NCBI GenBank assembly: GCA_002405555.1
Contig: DHMA01000209.1
Span: 1-29,941, forward strand
Reading direction: 5' to 3'
Source of the DNA: Opitutia bacterium UBA4654
Lineage (GTDB): Bacteria > Verrucomicrobiota > Verrucomicrobiia > Opitutales > Intestinicryptomonadaceae
DNA length: 29,941 nt
Positions 7,271 to 15,190 of the stretch are shown piece after piece. The notes below the pieces were generated by a model. The model saw only the letters and a program-made list of their open reading frames with translations, was not told where the DNA came from and ran no database searches. Each line of letters begins with the position of its first letter. The stretch's first letter is position 1. The translations under genes were made by a program, and so were the position numbers.

Positions 7271-8455
7271 ATGAAAAGAATACCGTTTTTTGTACTCGTC
7301 GCCGCGGCTTTCTCGACGCTTTGCGCGGGCGTTCCCGCGGGCGGCGGCACGGCGGGGAGGGCAGCTCCGCAAAAGGTCGCGGTCGTCGTCGTCAACGACA
7401 GCGGAAACCGCGCGCTCGACTCGAAGACAAAGGCTTTCGAAAAGTCCCTCTCCGCGCGGCTTTCGGGCGCGGGCTTCGCCATTGTGGACTACGATTTGGC
7501 TGTTCGCAACCTCAACGACTATCTCGGCGACCCCAACGCAAAGTTCCGTTCCGCCGCCGCCGCGCTCAAACGCGCTCTCGATTCGAAGGAGTCGGCGGGT
7601 TCCACGCTCATTTCGGACGCCTCCGGCGTGCGCCTCGGCGGGCTTGTGGGGGCGGACTATATTTTGTCGGTTTCCGTCGCCTCTTATTCCGTTGAAAAGC
7701 GGAAGTCGAAAGTCTACGGAGTGGCGACCGAAAACACCGTTTACAAGCTCCGCGCCAACTCCACCCTGCACGTTCTTTCCGACAGCGCGTATTCCGTTGC
7801 GGGCGCGTCGCTCGGTTCGGAGAAGACACTGCGCAACACCGCCGACATTTCGGTGTCGGACGGCGGCGTGATTGACGAGCTCGTGGCGGACGCCGCCGAG
7901 CGCACCGCCGAATTTTTCGCATTCCGCAACAAACGCGAGCCGCTCGCCGCTCCCGTCGGAACTTCGGGCGAAATCGAAATCCTCTTCACAGTGGAGGGCT
8001 TGGACATGCCCGAAATCGTCCGCGAGAACGGCAAATACGCGCTTTCGAAAAAGACGCTTCCCGTTTCGGTTTCGTCGGTGTCGGCGGAAATCGACGGCAT
8101 CGCGCAGACGCTGGGCGGCAAAATTTCGCTCCCGCGCGGAATCCACACGCTCGTAATCCGCCAGAGCGGGCTTGAACCGCTCGAAAAAAACATAAACATC
8201 ACGGGGGCTTCGGGACAGCGGCTGACGTTCTCGCTCCGCCCCGACGCCGCAACCCGCGCGGCATTCAAGGCGGACGCGGAATTTGTGGAGGAGATGAAAA
8301 AACGCGCAATGGCGTCGGACTCCGCCTTCGAAATTTCCGCCGCCGAGGCGGAGCGCATTCGCGGGGCGGCAAAAATGTACGAGCAGTCGGGCTTCAAGGT
8401 AGACGCAAAATCGCTTCCCGAAATCAACAAAACACAAAGCATATTCGGACAATAG
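7271..8455 (+). CDS. exported CsgG/LpoB-like N-domain protein with PEGA-like domain
   Basis: A 394-residue exported protein and the first gene of a six-gene envelope operon. After a signal peptide (about 1-19) there is a segment typical of the CsgG/TolB-N/LpoB fold: 'KVAVVVVNDSGN', a helix, then 'LSGAGFAIVDYDLAVRNLNDYL', and 'GADYILSVSVASYSVEK' as the central strand. A later beta-rich part, 'GKISLPRGIHTLVIRQSGLEPLEKNINI', is like a PEGA domain, a surface-associated beta sandwich. The C-terminus is helical and charged. Function is not known; the family resemblance suggests a periplasmic or outer-membrane structural part. The ATG at 7271 is preferred over upstream starts because the signal peptide begins there. 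It ends 6 nt before the next gene. Confidence 0.65.
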   Translation: MKRIPFFVLVAAAFSTLCAGVPAGGGTAGRAAPQKVAVVVVNDSGNRALDSKTKAFEKSLSARLSGAGFAIVDYDLAVRNLNDYLGDPNAKFRSAAAALKRALDSKESAGSTLISDASGVRLGGLVGADYILSVSVASYSVEKRKSKVYGVATENTVYKLRANSTLHVLSDSAYSVAGASLGSEKTLRNTADISVSDGGVIDELVADAAERTAEFFAFRNKREPLAAPVGTSGEIEILFTVEGLDMPEIVRENGKYALSKKTLPVSVSSVSAEIDGIAQTLGGKISLPRGIHTLVIRQSGLEPLEKNINITGASGQRLTFSLRPDAATRAAFKADAEFVEEMKKRAMASDSAFEISAAEAERIRGAAKMYEQSGFKVDAKSLPEINKTQSIFGQ

Positions 8456-8461
8456 AAAACC

Positions 8462-9391
8462 ATGAAAAAAATAGCATTGTTTCTGATTTTGTCGGCGTTC
8501 GCCGCATTCTCGTTCGGGCAGAAAAAGGAGTCGCTGGCGGTGGTCAAGGTCAAGCCGACAGCGGCGGTCGAGGCGGCGGCGAAGTCGGCGGGCACGCTGC
8601 CCACCCTGCAAAGAATAGTCGAATCCGTAGATTCCAACCTCACCGCGGCGTTCCAGCGCACCCGCAAGTTCGACGTGCTCACGCGCGGCGATTTGGACGC
8701 CGTCCTCAAAGAGCAGGATTTCTCCGCGTCGGGCAACGTCAATCAGAAAGACGCCCCGAAAACGGGCAACATGAAGGGCGCAAAATACGTCGTGGCTGTC
8801 GAAATCGACGACTTTCAGGACTATTCCGAACGCGACGTCTTCCAGACGGTCAAGCGCGACGTCGAAAACCGCAAAATAAGGGTTGGGGTCGTCGCGAAAA
8901 TAGTCGATTCCGAAAGCGGCTCCGTGCTTGAAACCGCCAACATTTCCGAAACCGCCGACTGCGTCGCCGAGCGCGACTCGCTCTCGCAGTATTCCGGCGG
9001 GCGCATGACCGACGCCCTCGCGGGCGGCTTCTCCCGCGCCGTGTGCGAAAAAATCGCCCTCGGCGTGCTCGACGTTCTGTTCCCCGCGAAAATCGTCGGC
9101 AAAACGGGGTCGCTCGCCACGTTCAACAGGGGCGCGGGAACGGACGTGGAAGTCGGCGACGAATACAACGTCTACGCGCTCGGAGAGGAAATGGTAGACC
9201 CCGACACGGGCGAAAAGCTCGGCAGCGAAGAGGTGCTCGTCGGCAAGATGACGGTCGTGGAGGTTTCGCCGAAATTCTCCAAGGGCAGGCTTTCGGAGGA
9301 CAACGGCGTGGAAAAGGGACAGCTTGCCCGCGTCTCCAAAAAAGTTCCGCGCAAGGCGAAGCCCGCAGTGTCCGCGCCCGAAGAAATTTAG
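8462..9391 (+). CDS. CsgG-family-like exported protein
   Basis: A 309-residue protein with an N-terminal signal peptide (about 1-19) but no lipobox Cys. The CsgG-type region includes 'LTAAFQRTRKFDVLTRGDLDAVLKEQDF', 'GAKYVVAVEIDDFQDY', 'RVGVVAKIVDSESGSVLETANIS', and a C-terminal helix ending 'ALGVLDVLFPAKIVGK'. In curli-forming bacteria CsgG is the outer-membrane export pore, but that protein is a lipoprotein and this one is not. After about residue 200 comes a small beta domain ('FNRGAGTDVEVGDEYNVY...VGKMTVVEVSPKFSKGRL') resembling the C-terminal domain of FlgT-type proteins. A periplasmic role is therefore as likely as a pore. Its stop is 1 nt before the next start, so translation is probably coupled. 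Confidence 0.75.
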   Translation: MKKIALFLILSAFAAFSFGQKKESLAVVKVKPTAAVEAAAKSAGTLPTLQRIVESVDSNLTAAFQRTRKFDVLTRGDLDAVLKEQDFSASGNVNQKDAPKTGNMKGAKYVVAVEIDDFQDYSERDVFQTVKRDVENRKIRVGVVAKIVDSESGSVLETANISETADCVAERDSLSQYSGGRMTDALAGGFSRAVCEKIALGVLDVLFPAKIVGKTGSLATFNRGAGTDVEVGDEYNVYALGEEMVDPDTGEKLGSEEVLVGKMTVVEVSPKFSKGRLSEDNGVEKGQLARVSKKVPRKAKPAVSAPEEI

Positions 9392-9392
9392 C

Positions 9393-10847
9393 ATGGCGCA
9401 TTTCCCGACGGCGTTCGCCGCGCTTGCGTCGGCAGTCCTGCTTTGCGGCTGCGCAACGCACATGAGCGAAACAAAATCCGCCCGCGCAAGCTGGGAGGCG
9501 GGGAATTTTGCGCGCGCGCAGTCGGAGTTTGCGTCGGCGGCGGAGGACAAGTCCGACACCGACATTCTCGTGTGGCGTTTGGAGGAGGGCGCTGCGGCGC
9601 GCGCAAACGGCGACCTCAAAAAAAGCGCGGAATTGTTTGCCGAAGCCGAACGCATTGCCGACTCCTACGAAGACCAGCCGCAGGCGAGCATAACGCGCGA
9701 AACCGCCGCGTTCCTCGCCAACCAGAGCTACCTTCCCTACAAGGGCTACAACTACGACAAAATTTTCGCGGGCGTGTACTCCGCCGCAAACTACATCGAG
9801 TTAAAGGAATTCGACAGGGCGGCGGTCGAGCTAATCAGGCTCGACAACGTACAGCGCAACTCGCAGCGCAGGGGCGGCGAGTGCATGTCGAAAGAGGCGG
9901 CGGCGATTTCCGCCGCGGGCAAAAACAACTCTTCGTACGACGCCTCGCGGACGCTCTCGAACCCCGACGTCTATCTGAAACTGCGCGAAATTTACGGCGC
10001 GGATTTCTCGGCAAAGGCGACGGCGTCGGCGTATTCCGTTCCGTTCGCCTACTGGCTCGCGGGCGTGTTTTTCTTGAACAGGGCGGAGGACTCCTCCGAC
10101 AGGGAACGCGCCGCCGACATGTTCAGGTTCGGCTGGAAGGCGTCGGGCGGAAAGTCCGAAATTCTCGCCGCCGACTTCAACGCCGCCGAGGACTTCGCCG
10201 ACGGCAAAACCGCGACGCCGCCCGCAATAACGTACATCGTCTACGAAACGGGTTGCGCCCCCGCCCGCGACCAGTTCAAAATCAACCTGCCGCTCTATCT
10301 TGTGGCGCACAACGTTCCGCATGTCGGCGTAAACTTCCCGATTCTGCGCAACAACAACTCCTTTTCGCCCGACCTCCGCGCGACCGCAAACGGGCAGTCC
10401 GCGCGTTTCGAAACCCTCGCCGACGTGGACGCCGTCGTGCGCCGCGAGTTCATGGACGGGCTTCCGCTCGTGCTTGCGCGGACGATTCTCTCGTCGGCGG
10501 CGAAAGCCGCGGCGCAGTACGCCGCCGCGCGGGCGGCGGGCGACGGCTGGGCGGGGCTTGCCGTCAACATCGCGGGCAGCGTCTACCAGTACATGACAAA
10601 CGACGCCGACCTGCGCTCTTGGACGACGCTTCCCAAGTATATAAAACTTGCGCGTTTCCCCACGCCCGCCGACGGCGTCGTAAATGTGGACGGGCGCGTT
10701 CTGCGCGTGCCGACGTCGGGCGCGAACATAATTTGGGTCAAGCGCACGGGCGCGGCTGCGCCCGCAAGCGTCAGAATTTTCGACTTCAAAGACGGCGCGG
10801 CGGAAAAGCACGTCCGGCAATCCGCCGACGCCGGCGCAAAAAAGTGA
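9393..10847 (+). CDS. COG3014-type lipoprotein
   Basis: A 484-residue lipoprotein (lipobox LLCGC, Cys20). The N-terminal part is helical and TPR-like ('ARASWEAGNFARAQSEFASAAEDK', 'GDLKKSAELFAEAERIAD'). A central conserved block follows: 'YLPYKGYNYDKIFAGVYSAANYIELKEFDRAAVELIRLDNVQ', then a long middle with 'YIVYETGCAPARDQFKINLPLYL', and a C-terminal part with 'WTTLPKYIKLARFP' and 'SVRIFDFKDG'. This order is that of the uncharacterised family COG3014, which is often encoded beside YcfL and LpoB homologues; both are present here. The ATG at 9393 directly after the upstream stop gives a good signal peptide, and the longer open frame does not. No enzymatic motif is seen. Confidence 0.75.
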   Translation: MAHFPTAFAALASAVLLCGCATHMSETKSARASWEAGNFARAQSEFASAAEDKSDTDILVWRLEEGAAARANGDLKKSAELFAEAERIADSYEDQPQASITRETAAFLANQSYLPYKGYNYDKIFAGVYSAANYIELKEFDRAAVELIRLDNVQRNSQRRGGECMSKEAAAISAAGKNNSSYDASRTLSNPDVYLKLREIYGADFSAKATASAYSVPFAYWLAGVFFLNRAEDSSDRERAADMFRFGWKASGGKSEILAADFNAAEDFADGKTATPPAITYIVYETGCAPARDQFKINLPLYLVAHNVPHVGVNFPILRNNNSFSPDLRATANGQSARFETLADVDAVVRREFMDGLPLVLARTILSSAAKAAAQYAAARAAGDGWAGLAVNIAGSVYQYMTNDADLRSWTTLPKYIKLARFPTPADGVVNVDGRVLRVPTSGANIIWVKRTGAAAPASVRIFDFKDGAAEKHVRQSADAGAKK

Positions 10848-10882
10848 TTGTCGGACGCAAAAAACAATACCATAATCCGAAT

Positions 10883-11299
10883 ATGAAAAAAATAACGGCA
10901 TTGATGATTGCATGCGCGGTTCTCGCGGGCTGTTCCTCGGTAAATTCTGTCGAACGCGCCGAGCCGCAGTCGCATGCGCAGGTCGTGAAGGACAAGCGCA
11001 TTATTACGGACTCCACCCTCGACGGATACGCGTGTGTCGTCGCCGTCAACGAGGGCGTCGCGGCGGGCGGGCTTCCGAAAGTTCAGGTGAAAATCGCCAA
11101 CAAGACTTCTGGATACCGCACCGTAAACTACAAGTTCTCCTGGTTCGACGAAAACGGAATGGAGGTTTCCTCGCCGTCGTCGCCGTGGCTTACCCTCGCG
11201 CTCGAAGGCGGCGAAAGCCGCTTCGTATCCGACGTGGCGGTCTCGCCGAAAGCAAGGGATTTCTCCCTGAAACTTCTTTCCGACGTAAGAAACTACTAA
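10883..11299 (+). CDS. YcfL-family lipoprotein
   Basis: A 138-residue lipoprotein (VLAGC, Cys17). The mature part has a single immunoglobulin-like beta domain with 'GLPKVQVKIANKTSGYRTVNYKFSWFDENGMEV', the characteristic pattern of the YcfL/DUF1425 family, followed by 'LALEGGESRFVSDVAVSPKARDFSLKL'. In Escherichia coli ycfL lies immediately before lpoB, and the same order is kept here. The function of YcfL is not established. The gene starts 35 nt after the COG3014-type gene, with no Shine-Dalgarno sequence. Confidence 0.85.
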   Translation: MKKITALMIACAVLAGCSSVNSVERAEPQSHAQVVKDKRIITDSTLDGYACVVAVNEGVAAGGLPKVQVKIANKTSGYRTVNYKFSWFDENGMEVSSPSSPWLTLALEGGESRFVSDVAVSPKARDFSLKLLSDVRNY

Positions 11300-11309
11300 A
11301 ATAAAAACC

Positions 11310-11873
11310 ATGAAAAAAACGTACATTTTGGCATTCGTTCTCTCCGCGCTCGTTCTCGCGGGCTGCGCAAGCAAAAACGCGACATATGTGGAATCGGGCG
11401 GCGCGCGCTCTATTGTCTCTACAAACAAAATCAACATGGCCGACTGGAACGCCGCAGCGTCGTCGCTTGTCAACGAGCTTCTCTCGTCGGGCGCGATAGA
11501 CTCGACTGGGCTTGCCCAGCCCGTGAAAATGAAAGTCGGCAGAATCGTAAACCGCACAAGCACCGCGGTCGATACCGACCTGCTCACGCGGCAGATTTCC
11601 ATTGCGCTCTCCAAGACGGGCAAAGTCGCAACCGTCTCCGACGACGCCGAAACCGAAGAGCTTGCCCGCTACGAGGCGAAGCGTCAGGGCAAAATGCTCG
11701 GTCTTCCCAAGCTCACAATGACGGGCAAAATCATAGAGGACAGGGAGAGCAACCGCGAGCTTCGCGAAGTCACCTACGTTTTCTTCCTCGAAGTCAACTA
11801 CCTCGGCAAGGCGGTCTGGCAGGGGCAGAAGCAGATTACAAAACAGCAGGAAAAATCCGGCTTGGGCTGGTAG
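11310..11873 (+). CDS. lpoB: LpoB-like penicillin-binding-protein activator
   Basis: A 187-residue lipoprotein (LVLAGC, Cys19). After a short linker it shows the LpoB domain: 'STNKINMADWNAAASSLVNELLSSGAID', 'PVKMKVGRIVNRTSTAVDTDLLTRQISIALSKTGKVATVSD', 'KLTMTGKIIEDRESNRELREVTYVFFLEVNYL', and 'KAVWQGQKQITKQQEKSGLGW' at the end. In E. coli LpoB is an outer-membrane lipoprotein that reaches through the peptidoglycan to activate the synthase PBP1b. No PBP gene is in the window, so the partner here is unknown. The E. coli protein has a long disordered linker between lipid anchor and domain, while here the linker is short. It lies 10 nt after ycfL-like and 12 nt before a small lipoprotein gene. Confidence 0.85.
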   Translation: MKKTYILAFVLSALVLAGCASKNATYVESGGARSIVSTNKINMADWNAAASSLVNELLSSGAIDSTGLAQPVKMKVGRIVNRTSTAVDTDLLTRQISIALSKTGKVATVSDDAETEELARYEAKRQGKMLGLPKLTMTGKIIEDRESNRELREVTYVFFLEVNYLGKAVWQGQKQITKQQEKSGLGW

Positions 11874-11885
11874 GCGGGAGGCGAC

Positions 11886-12020
11886 GTGAAAAGGCTTGCC
11901 GTACTTTTGATTGCGCTGGCGGCTCTCGCGCTTTCGGGCTGCCAGAGCTGCGGCTTCAACGGAAATTTTTTGCGCGACACATTCACGCCCGATGTCTCCG
12001 AAGAAGTGTATGTAAGATAG
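11886..12020 (+). CDS. small 44-residue lipoprotein
   Basis: A GTG-started frame of 44 codons that is too short for routine gene calling but well supported. It has a strong Shine-Dalgarno (GGGAGG, 4 nt before GTG, one of few in the window), a perfect lipoprotein signal (ALALSGC, Cys19), and it sits 12 nt after the LpoB-like gene and just before the operon terminator. The mature peptide is only 26 residues, with two cysteines near its N-terminus (CQSC), and ends 'DVSEEVYVR'. I do not recognise a family. Position suggests a small partner of the LpoB/COG3014 assembly. Confidence 0.75.
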   Translation: MKRLAVLLIALAALALSGCQSCGFNGNFLRDTFTPDVSEEVYVR

Positions 12021-12027
12021 CATATTG

Positions 12028-12061
12028 AAAACTGCGCGGCTCCGCCCCGCGCAGTTTTTTT
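12028..12061 (+). terminator. terminator of the CsgG/LpoB operon
   Basis: A 10-bp perfect stem (12030-12039 with 12047-12056) with a 7-nt loop is followed by a run of seven T. It begins 8 nt after the stop of the small lipoprotein gene. Confidence 0.9.
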
Positions 12062-12074
12062 GCGCAAAAAAAGC

Positions 12075-12104
12075 TTGCCTGCGGAACGCGCGGCATGCTA
12101 AAAC
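12075..12104 (+). promoter_or_regulatory. candidate promoter of the GH-A-like gene
   Basis: TTGCCT (12075-12080), an 18-nt spacer and TAAAAC (12099-12104) form a weak sigma-70-like promoter. The resulting leader is rich in C and A (CAACAAACAACAAC) and has no Shine-Dalgarno sequence. Confidence 0.35.
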
Positions 12105-12139
12105 ACCTACAAAAGCAACAAACAACAACAAAATACAAT

Positions 12140-14974
12140 ATGAAAAAGACACTTTTCGCCGCTTTGCTTGTGGCATTCGCGTTTGCGACGGCGTTTGCCG
12201 CGCCCCGTCCCGACGAGTATCGGCTTGACATCTCCAAATTCGCCAACATTCCGCTTGCGGCGGACATCGACGACGGCGAATACGCGGCTCCCTCAAAAAT
12301 GAAGACGGGCAAATTCGGCGGAATCGACTTTACAATTCCCGAACCCGACGCCGACGGAAATTCGGTGGTCTCGCTCGCGTCGCTCCGCGCCCCGACCGCG
12401 CGGGAATTTTCCGTGGACATTCCCAATATCCGCACGCGCTTCCTCTACGTTTTGCATTCGTCGGGCAAGAATATCCGCGCCAAAAACAAAAACAAGAATG
12501 TAGGCAGCATAACCGTGCTGTACCGCGACGGACATTCGGCGACTTTCTGGGTAAAGCGCGACGAAGCGGCGATTTCCGCGTTCGAAAACACCACCGGCGA
12601 AAACGGGCTTGCCGTGCGCAAGGCAAACGCCTCCCGCGGGACGGGGTCTGCGCACCTCAGCCGCTACACGGTAGACCAAAAGGCGATTGTAAAGATTACA
12701 TTCAAGGCGGCGCGCTATACCTCGTGGAACATTTTCGGCGCGACGCTCTCGCGCAAGGACGTTCCCACTACAAAGTATTTCGAATTCGCCGCCGACGAGT
12801 GGAAGCCAATCGACGTTTCCGACTTGGAGGTCAAGAGCGGCTCGGCTCTCGACGTTTCCGCGGGCATGGGGCACGTCCCCGCGGGCAAATTCGGGCGGCT
12901 TAGAATTTCGAAAGACGGCGGCTTCGAGTTCGAGGGCGCGCCGAACGTCCCCGTAAAATTCAAGGGCACAAACTGGCGCCCAGGCGACTGGTTCTTCAAG
13001 CGCATAAAGACAAAGGAGGACATCGACGTGCTCGCGAGAGCCGCGTTCAAGCAGGGCTACAATTTGGTTCGCTGGCGCATATCGATGGGCGGCGAGCGCG
13101 AGTTCACCGCGCCCTACGTCATGAAGCCCGAAGTGCTCGACATGTACGACTATTTTCTCTACGCAATGGGGCGCGAGGGCGTCTACACCCACCTGAACCT
13201 TTCGAGCCACGACTTGGGCTTGCCGACCTTCAAATGGGCCGACCGCTACGACGTCAAATTCAGAACGGTTCTCGGCGACGAAACCCTGCGCGATGCGTGG
13301 CGCAATCTCGTGAAAATGCAGCTCAACCACGTCAACCCCTACACGGGCAAAAAGTGGAAGGACGACCCCGCAATCGCCACCACCGAATACTTCAACGAAA
13401 TGGAGCTGGGCTTTTTTAGATACACAAGCCTCCGCCCCGAATCCGTCGCGTTCGGCAACAAGAAAATTCAGGCGTGGCTGAAAAACAAATACGGCACAAT
13501 CGACAAGCTCAAAGAGGCGTGGAGCGCGGAAAAACTTCCCGTCAAATTCGCCGACTTCTCCGAAATCGACGTTTTCGGAAACTCCAAATACAAGGGCAGC
13601 ACCGACAGAAGCCTCTTCATTCGCGACTGCATTCGCGACTACGTTTCGTTCTGCGAAAAGGTCGTCCGCGAGGAGGAGGGCTTCAATGTTCCGCTCCACC
13701 AGTTCAACTGCGGGCGCAGGCTCGACATCGAGTTCGCGAGCGCGGAGTCGGGCTCGTACATGGCGCAGAACGTCTATTTTGCGCACGGCACGAACTTCAT
13801 GGCTCCCGATTCGCGCACTCCGCAGGGAAGCTCGCTCGACGAGTCCGTGGCTCTTGGCTACTTCCGCGGCGCGTCGGCGAAGCGCATGCCCGACCGCCCC
13901 ATGGTTCTCACCGAATGGCAGCACTGCCACTGGAATCCCTACAAGCACGAGGGGGGCGTGGCGTTTCCCGCGCTGTCCGCGCTTCAAGGCTTTTCAAACC
14001 TGACAATCCACGACGTCGCAATCGAGAAAAAGGGCGAAGGCGTCTTCGGGCACGCGGAAGTCGCCAAAAACCCGATTCTCCGCGCAAACGAATTTCTGAC
14101 CTACTGCTTCTTCTTCCGCGGCGACGTGAAGAAATCGCCGCACCGCGTCGACGTTGTGTTCGACAAAAAATTCGTCGAGACAAGCCCGATGATGTGCATG
14201 GGCATGAATTCGGAACAGTCGAAAATCTCGTTCCTTACGGGCTTTGCGATAGACTTCCCCTCGGCCCGCAAGATTTCCGACCTGAAAGACGTGCATGTAA
14301 AACCCGCCGACATCGCGCTTGAACCGTCGGGCTTCTCCTCCGCCAACATGCTTTCCGACTTCGGCAGCCTCGGTTCGGGCGACAGTTCGGGCTTCGACCT
14401 GCCCGCGTTTGTGGCTGATTTGAAGTCGCGCGGAATCCTCTCCAAAGACAACATTTCCGACCCCGCAAACGGCGTCTTCCAGAGCGACACCGGCGAAATC
14501 GTCCTCGACTTCAAGAGGCGTCTCGCAAAGGTAATCACTCCGAAGAGCGAGGCTGTCGTGTTCAAGCCCGAAACGAAGAACGAAAAGCTCGGCGTTCTGA
14601 CAATGGTTTCCTCCGACGTAGCGGCGTCGGTCGCCGCGGCTTCGATGGACGGCGCAAAGCTTGCCGACTCCTCCCGCATTGTCCTTGTCTACGCAACCGA
14701 CACCGTCGCGAGCGGCTTCAAGGTTTCGCAGTCGCGCGAGGCGCTGAAATTCAGGGGCACCCAGCCGATACTTTTGCGCGTCGGCAAACTCTCCGCAAAA
14801 CTGCGCCTCAATCCGCGCTCGGACGGCAAAAAGTTCGCCCTTCACGCGCTCAAACTCAACGGCGAGCGCATCGCGGAAATTCCGCTGAAATACGACGGCG
14901 GCGAAATGGTTATCGATATCGACACGTCGAAGCTTCCCGAACCCGCCGTGTTCTACGAACTCGTAGCGGAATAG
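12140..14974 (+). CDS. large secreted clan GH-A-like glycoside hydrolase
   Basis: A 944-residue protein with a signal peptide (about 1-21). An N-terminal beta-rich region (about 30-250) resembles carbohydrate-binding or galactose-binding-like domains. It is followed by a TIM-barrel that begins 'VPVKFKGTNWRPGDWFF' and continues 'AAFKQGYNLVRWRI' and 'MYDYFLYAMGREGVYTHLNL'. The two catalytic glutamates of clan GH-A can be placed: Glu420 in 'TTEYFNEME' (acid/base after strand 4, preceded by Asn419) and Glu592 in 'VLTEWQHCHWNPY' (nucleophile after strand 7). The C-terminal 250 residues are beta-rich. The overall plan is that of GH5-like retaining enzymes, but I cannot assign a family or substrate. 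The ATG at 12140 gives the signal peptide; an ATG at 12095 would place extra residues before it. It appears to be transcribed alone. Confidence 0.75.
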   Translation: MKKTLFAALLVAFAFATAFAAPRPDEYRLDISKFANIPLAADIDDGEYAAPSKMKTGKFGGIDFTIPEPDADGNSVVSLASLRAPTAREFSVDIPNIRTRFLYVLHSSGKNIRAKNKNKNVGSITVLYRDGHSATFWVKRDEAAISAFENTTGENGLAVRKANASRGTGSAHLSRYTVDQKAIVKITFKAARYTSWNIFGATLSRKDVPTTKYFEFAADEWKPIDVSDLEVKSGSALDVSAGMGHVPAGKFGRLRISKDGGFEFEGAPNVPVKFKGTNWRPGDWFFKRIKTKEDIDVLARAAFKQGYNLVRWRISMGGEREFTAPYVMKPEVLDMYDYFLYAMGREGVYTHLNLSSHDLGLPTFKWADRYDVKFRTVLGDETLRDAWRNLVKMQLNHVNPYTGKKWKDDPAIATTEYFNEMELGFFRYTSLRPESVAFGNKKIQAWLKNKYGTIDKLKEAWSAEKLPVKFADFSEIDVFGNSKYKGSTDRSLFIRDCIRDYVSFCEKVVREEEGFNVPLHQFNCGRRLDIEFASAESGSYMAQNVYFAHGTNFMAPDSRTPQGSSLDESVALGYFRGASAKRMPDRPMVLTEWQHCHWNPYKHEGGVAFPALSALQGFSNLTIHDVAIEKKGEGVFGHAEVAKNPILRANEFLTYCFFFRGDVKKSPHRVDVVFDKKFVETSPMMCMGMNSEQSKISFLTGFAIDFPSARKISDLKDVHVKPADIALEPSGFSSANMLSDFGSLGSGDSSGFDLPAFVADLKSRGILSKDNISDPANGVFQSDTGEIVLDFKRRLAKVITPKSEAVVFKPETKNEKLGVLTMVSSDVAASVAAASMDGAKLADSSRIVLVYATDTVASGFKVSQSREALKFRGTQPILLRVGKLSAKLRLNPRSDGKKFALHALKLNGERIAEIPLKYDGGEMVIDIDTSKLPEPAVFYELVAE

Positions 14975-14994
14975 TTTGACCTGCCGAAACCAAT

Positions 14995-15036
14995 CCCCGC
15001 CCCGCCGCGAAGTCCCGCGAGCGGGGCGGATTTGTT
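14995..15036 (+). terminator. terminator after the GH-A-like gene
   Basis: A 9-bp perfect GC stem (14997-15005 with 15021-15029) encloses a 15-nt loop and is followed by ATTTGTTT. The T-tract is broken, so strength is uncertain. Confidence 0.6.
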
Positions 15037-15190
15037 TGCGGCGTTCGAGGGGCTTTCCGGCGAGGCGGAGACTGCGCCCATTTCCGCAAATGCGCGGAAT
15101 TTTCCGCGCGGGGCGTCGCTTTTCCTCTATCCGCGCACAGCGGCAAACCCGCTTTTTGAGGGGGCGTTAAAATTTCCTTCGGGGGGGCGA
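15037..15190. other. short intergenic stretch, no gene seen
   Basis: GC-rich DNA between convergent genes. The only structure seen is a 5-bp hairpin (AGCGG at 15139-15143 with CCGCT at 15149-15153) followed on the plus strand by TTTTT, a possible weak back-up terminator. Open frames here are extensions of frames antisense to TatD and show no family similarity. Confidence 0.4.

Noticed and set aside
7121..9655. 844-codon open frame on the minus strand
   Set aside because: It is antisense to the CsgG-like genes, spans gene boundaries and has an Arg/Gly/Phe/Val-rich composition typical of a frame shadow in GC-rich genes. No family motif is present.
9443..11299. 618-codon open frame on the plus strand running into the YcfL-like gene
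   Set aside because: Only its last part, from 10883, is a real gene. The first part is the wrong frame of the COG3014-type gene.
12293..13987. 564-codon open frame antisense to the GH-A-like gene
   Set aside because: It is a composition-driven shadow; the sense frame has a signal peptide and catalytic motifs.
15032..15190. Possible small gene downstream of the GH-A-like gene
   Set aside because: The frame is only open because it continues antisense to TatD. It has no start site signal and no conserved motif.
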